Below, piece after piece: positions 61,487-64,000 of a DNA stretch of 64,000 bases. Every line of letters starts with the position of its first letter. Position 1 is the stretch's first letter. The translations under genes were made by a program, and so were the position numbers. This DNA comes from SIG701 sp045539595 (GTDB lineage Bacteria; Bacillota; Clostridia; Oscillospirales; CAG-272), in NCBI GenBank assembly GCA_045539595.1, contig JAZQFQ010000016.1, positions 1 through 64,000 of the forward strand, given 5' to 3'. Under the pieces are notes generated by a model that saw nothing but the letters and a program-made list of their open reading frames with translations, was not told the DNA's origin and made no database searches.

Positions 61487-61522
61487 AAAACCGGCTGAGC
61501 AAATGCTCAGCCGGTTTTATTT
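61487..61522. terminator. Bidirectional intrinsic terminator
   Basis: A 14-base perfect stem AAAACCGGCTGAGC / GCTCAGCCGGTTTT (61487-61500 with 61505-61518), AAAT loop, between convergent argH and the GH127 gene. Confidence 0.93.
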
Positions 61523-63332
61523 ACGGAAGCAGGGGAATTTCGGTCATGCGCAGTTTAGCGCAGCCGTAGGGATACAGTTGAATCTCTTCCACCTCACCGA
61601 TCGGATCGCGGGATGCCGGAACTTTGGCACAAACCGTGTTGTAGCCATCCTCGAATCCCCAATCAATTTTCTGTACATTTGTATGAATTACAAGGGGCGG
61701 CATAGTCGATGAAAAAGGATACTCTCCGATTTCCTGATGTTCGACGACGGCTTTTTTCGAACTGTACGCATAATTCCAGTCGGATGTGGGGATAAATTCA
61801 TAATCGCAATAGGGGAATTTTCGCTCCACATCGTGCAGAACATATTCGCGCATTCTCTTTTCATGTGTAATGGGGACAGAAAAGATCAGAGAACCGCGCT
61901 GAACTGTTGTAAGCTGATTCGGGCGGGCATTGAAGCACACATCGCAATCGTATGTGATAGTAATCTTCTTATGGTCGCCGGAACAAATAGTAAATACCGC
62001 CTCATCCCCGTGGAAAGGAGTTTCATTGATTCGAATGTTTTTAGCAAATGACGGTATGCGAATGTGGAAAACAAACTCCTTCTCCGTGTCGATTGTATAC
62101 ACGAAACTATTATCAAAAGGATAAGCCGTCTCGCAAAGAATATGAACGCCGTCTGCATTTAATTCGGACGGAACCGAGATAGCGTGAAGAATTTCCTTCT
62201 CCCGATGCATAAATGCGGATAAAACGAATTTGGGCCATCCCTGGTTAAAGTTTGCCGTGCAGCAACCGTAGTTCGGTTCCAGTCCAAACAAATGTGCCTC
62301 CGGGCCGTTGGTACGAAATACAGATTTTCCGGGGAATCTCTGGCAGGCGATCTGATTGCTCATCTGTACGTACTGATGTGTCCACATGTCGTCACTGATT
62401 GTAGCCGGCAAGGCGTTGAAAGCAAGCAGTTCCAATCGTTCCGCCCACTTTCTATCACCTGTGCAGGCATAAAGAATCTCATATGAATACATCTGCTCGA
62501 CAACACTGCACAGTTCCGTTCCCTGGATCGGGCTAAGCCCGGACAAGCACTCATCCCCGGTAAAGGTGCCCACCGGTGTTCCATTGTAGGAATTCAGCGT
62601 TTTGTACATTTCCTCGGCGCGATCGGAGTAGTCTTCTCTGAAAAAAGAAGCAGTCAGCACTTCGTATTTCAGTGCCATACAAATGTTTACAATATGGGTC
62701 TCATAGGTCCATGCGTTGAGCGGGCGTTCCCACTTCTGCATGCACGCAAGATAATCCTGCCCCTGCTGCCGCAGAATCTTGGCCAGATCGATCAGCCAGT
62801 CTTCCTTACAGCGACTATAAAGCCATTCAATAGCTATAAAGCATTCGAACCAGCGGAACTTTCCCCAGGCAAACAAATGCACTGTTTCATCGCACAGTAA
62901 TGTGTAGTAATTTTTTAAAATATTATATACTACGTCAGGTACCCGCTCATCACGGGAGCATTCATAATATACAGTCAACACTTTCGTGATCAATTGAACA
63001 GCCCATGTATCATATTTCGGGCGTTCCTCTTTACTGCACGGGCAAATCCATCCATCCTCTTCCTGACGGGCGATAATTGCATCGATATACCGTTTTGCAC
63101 GCGCAATCATGCCCTCATTCTCCAGCAGATACGCCAGCGGAACAAAGCCATCCAGCCAATACGGTACGCGCTCCCAGCCCTCCGCGTCGCCGCCAATCCA
63201 CGAACTGTCGCGCACATCCCGCCATACTTTATCCAGATTTCCGCTCAGGCCATCGGCCTGTATCTCCAACTGTCTCTTCACCCAACCCTTTGGTTTTAGC
63301 TCATTGGACGTGTAAAAATCCCATGCACGCAT
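61521..63332 (-). CDS. GH127-type beta-L-arabinofuranosidase-like glycoside hydrolase (DUF1680)
   Basis: The protein has 603 residues with no signal peptide, so it is probably cytosolic. An (alpha/alpha)6 barrel occupies the first ~400 residues and beta domains follow. The Cys-based active site of GH127/GH146 is recognisable: GTELC (Glu273 and Cys275) and NYGCCTANFNQGWPKF (Cys357, Cys358), corresponding to the zinc-binding Glu/Cys residues and cysteine nucleophile known in the Bifidobacterium enzyme. The exact linkage (arabinofuranose or another sugar) is uncertain. GGGGTG lies 6 bases before ATG 63332. Divergent from an AraC-type regulator that probably activates it. Confidence 0.88.
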   Translation of the reverse strand: MRAWDFYTSNELKPKGWVKRQLEIQADGLSGNLDKVWRDVRDSSWIGGDAEGWERVPYWLDGFVPLAYLLENEGMIARAKRYIDAIIARQEEDGWICPCSKEERPKYDTWAVQLITKVLTVYYECSRDERVPDVVYNILKNYYTLLCDETVHLFAWGKFRWFECFIAIEWLYSRCKEDWLIDLAKILRQQGQDYLACMQKWERPLNAWTYETHIVNICMALKYEVLTASFFREDYSDRAEEMYKTLNSYNGTPVGTFTGDECLSGLSPIQGTELCSVVEQMYSYEILYACTGDRKWAERLELLAFNALPATISDDMWTHQYVQMSNQIACQRFPGKSVFRTNGPEAHLFGLEPNYGCCTANFNQGWPKFVLSAFMHREKEILHAISVPSELNADGVHILCETAYPFDNSFVYTIDTEKEFVFHIRIPSFAKNIRINETPFHGDEAVFTICSGDHKKITITYDCDVCFNARPNQLTTVQRGSLIFSVPITHEKRMREYVLHDVERKFPYCDYEFIPTSDWNYAYSSKKAVVEHQEIGEYPFSSTMPPLVIHTNVQKIDWGFEDGYNTVCAKVPASRDPIGEVEEIQLYPYGCAKLRMTEIPLLP

Positions 63333-63351
63333 AACAATCACCCCGTTGTAT

Positions 63352-63380
63352 AGTATATATGGATTTTATCACACATGAAT
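63352..63380 (-). promoter_or_regulatory. Weak promoter of the GH127 gene
   Basis: On the minus strand TATACT (63357-63352) has only ATTCAT (63380-63375) at the -35 position. A poor -35 is common in activator-dependent promoters. Confidence 0.45.
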
Positions 63381-63391
63381 TGTATATGCCA

Positions 63392-63406
63392 TTGTGATTA
63401 TCACAA
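63392..63406. promoter_or_regulatory. Palindromic operator candidate between GH127 and AraC genes
   Basis: TTGTGAT-T-ATCACAA is a perfect 15-base palindrome midway between the divergent genes. Additional ATCACA half-sites occur at 63368-63373 and 63421-63426. Confidence 0.55.
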
Positions 63407-63412
63407 ATATTG

Positions 63413-63441
63413 TTGACAATATCACAGTTTTTTGTTATACT
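63413..63441 (+). promoter_or_regulatory. Promoter of the AraC-type gene
   Basis: TTGACA (63413-63418), 17-base spacer, TATACT (63436-63441). An ATCACA half-site falls in the spacer, which suggests control of this promoter too. Confidence 0.8.
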
Positions 63442-63456
63442 ATCCTTGGTGATGCT

Positions 63457-64000
63457 ATGAGAGGAATTGATCTGAATAAACCAATCACATACCAGTATGC
63501 ATCCATGCGTTATTTTTCTCCGGGGGAGCGGCACATTACGCGTTTTTGCATGCACGACGTTTTGCTGATGGTATTTGATGGAGTTCTGCGTTTTAATGAA
63601 GATAATACAGAGTATGAAGTGCATGCAGGCGAATATCACATTCAGAAAAGCAACAGTTATCAGACGGGATATGTTGTTAGCGACTCTCCCAAATATTTTT
63701 TTGTTCATTTTCACGGCAGTTGGCAGGATGATGGACCGGTACTTCCCTTCAGCGGCACGTTCGACTCCGTACGTCTAAAAGACCACATGGAAGAGCTCGA
63801 TCGCCTGTCGCATACCAATTCCTCCCTGTTAAGCAAAACGGCGAAATTCCTTGCCTTGCTGGAACAGTTGATCCATAAGGATTACGTTCCCACGCTGGCA
63901 GATCAAATTGCGCAATACATTCAAATGGAAGACCTGCAGACAGTTTCCCTTGAAAAAACATGCCATTACTTCAATTTCAGCAAAAACCACATCATTAACA
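63457..64000 (+). CDS. AraC-family transcriptional regulator, 5' part
   Basis: The frame is open from ATG 63457 to the window edge without a stop, 181 residues visible. Residues about 10-90 read as a cupin-type sensor (FCMHDVLLMVFDGVLRFNED, YEVHAGEYHIQKSNSYQTGY), followed by a helical linker. The beginning of the AraC helix-turn-helix follows (IAQYIQMEDLQTVSLEKTC, FNFSKNHII), where the usual pattern is LA...FSxxYxxRxF. It is divergent from the GH127 gene and probably senses its sugar product or substrate. The second helix-turn-helix lies beyond the window. Confidence 0.85.
   Translation, partial: MRGIDLNKPITYQYASMRYFSPGERHITRFCMHDVLLMVFDGVLRFNEDNTEYEVHAGEYHIQKSNSYQTGYVVSDSPKYFFVHFHGSWQDDGPVLPFSGTFDSVRLKDHMEELDRLSHTNSSLLSKTAKFLALLEQLIHKDYVPTLADQIAQYIQMEDLQTVSLEKTCHYFNFSKNHIIN

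Overview
The window is a chromosomal segment of a Gram-positive, endospore-forming Firmicute, most likely an uncultured anaerobic gut- or rumen-type member of Clostridia. Evidence for this: a SpoIIID sporulation regulator, a PdaA-like cortex delta-lactam deacetylase, BlaI/BlaR-type genes, an ECF-type vitamin transporter subunit, an SLH-domain surface protein, the non-mevalonate genes ispD/ispF, and no outer-membrane genes. Strong sigma-A type promoters (TTGACA-17-TATAAT variants), GGAGG ribosome sites and UUCG/GC-rich terminators are visible throughout. I see no prophage, insertion sequence, CRISPR array or rRNA. There is one tRNA, tRNA-Arg(CCT).

Layout. 1-7.1 kb: a DUF512 protein (3' part), lipoprotein, der, plsY, methyltransferase, then a BlaI repressor and a BlaR1-type membrane peptidase with an unusual sensor domain. 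7.1-13.15 kb: a divergently organised, apparently uncharacterised catabolic module. SIS-domain protein and DeoR regulator lie on the minus strand. On the plus strand are YjbQ/UPF0047, a triosephosphate-isomerase-like enzyme, a second YjbQ paralogue, an amidohydrolase and an arabinose/fucose-isomerase-like protein. Both directions have clear promoters, and an inverted repeat brackets the plus -35 element. 13.2-15.0 kb: tRNA-Arg, a small Asn/Gln-rich ORF and an SLH-domain protein. 15.2-17.5 kb: hslO, a 2-hydroxyacid dehydrogenase and a flavodoxin-like protein. 17.6-19.7 kb: ECF S component (probably pantothenate), coaX and spoIIID, with a striking set of repeated and palindromic motifs around coaX.

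19.7-27.9 kb is an envelope region. Two copies of a two-gene unit (NAGPA-type phosphodiester glycosidase plus a membrane-anchored extracellular protein) lie on opposite strands around a CapA lipoprotein and a GT2-GtrA fusion, followed by a PAP2 phosphatase. This suggests synthesis or trimming of a cell-surface glycopolymer. 27.9-31.0 kb: galM, galE and a sugar-phosphate nucleotidyltransferase. 31.1-34.2 kb: a Crp/Fnr regulator and a three-gene NMT1/THI5-type ABC importer. 34.2-41.0 kb: pepD, ispD-ispF, rpe, a lipoprotein of the endonuclease/exonuclease/phosphatase superfamily and an MreB homologue.

41.2-49.2 kb: a Gld-like ABC system (ATPase, permease, GldG-like and DUF4340 proteins) and a heterodimeric ABC exporter in which one subunit has a degenerate ATP site. 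49.3-57.0 kb: htpG, an unrecognised protein with faint prephenate-dehydratase-like features, phosphoglucomutase, a GNAT acetyltransferase, proC and two polytopic membrane proteins (one DUF624). 57.0-61.5 kb: two polysaccharide deacetylases and argG-argH. 61.5-64 kb: a GH127-type beta-L-arabinofuranosidase divergent from an AraC-type regulator that runs off the window.

The most promising candidates for undescribed biology are the YjbQ/TIM-like/isomerase module (7.2-13.1 kb) and the inverted, duplicated phosphodiester-glycosidase module (19.7-27.3 kb). All functional assignments come from reading motifs by eye, without database searches.
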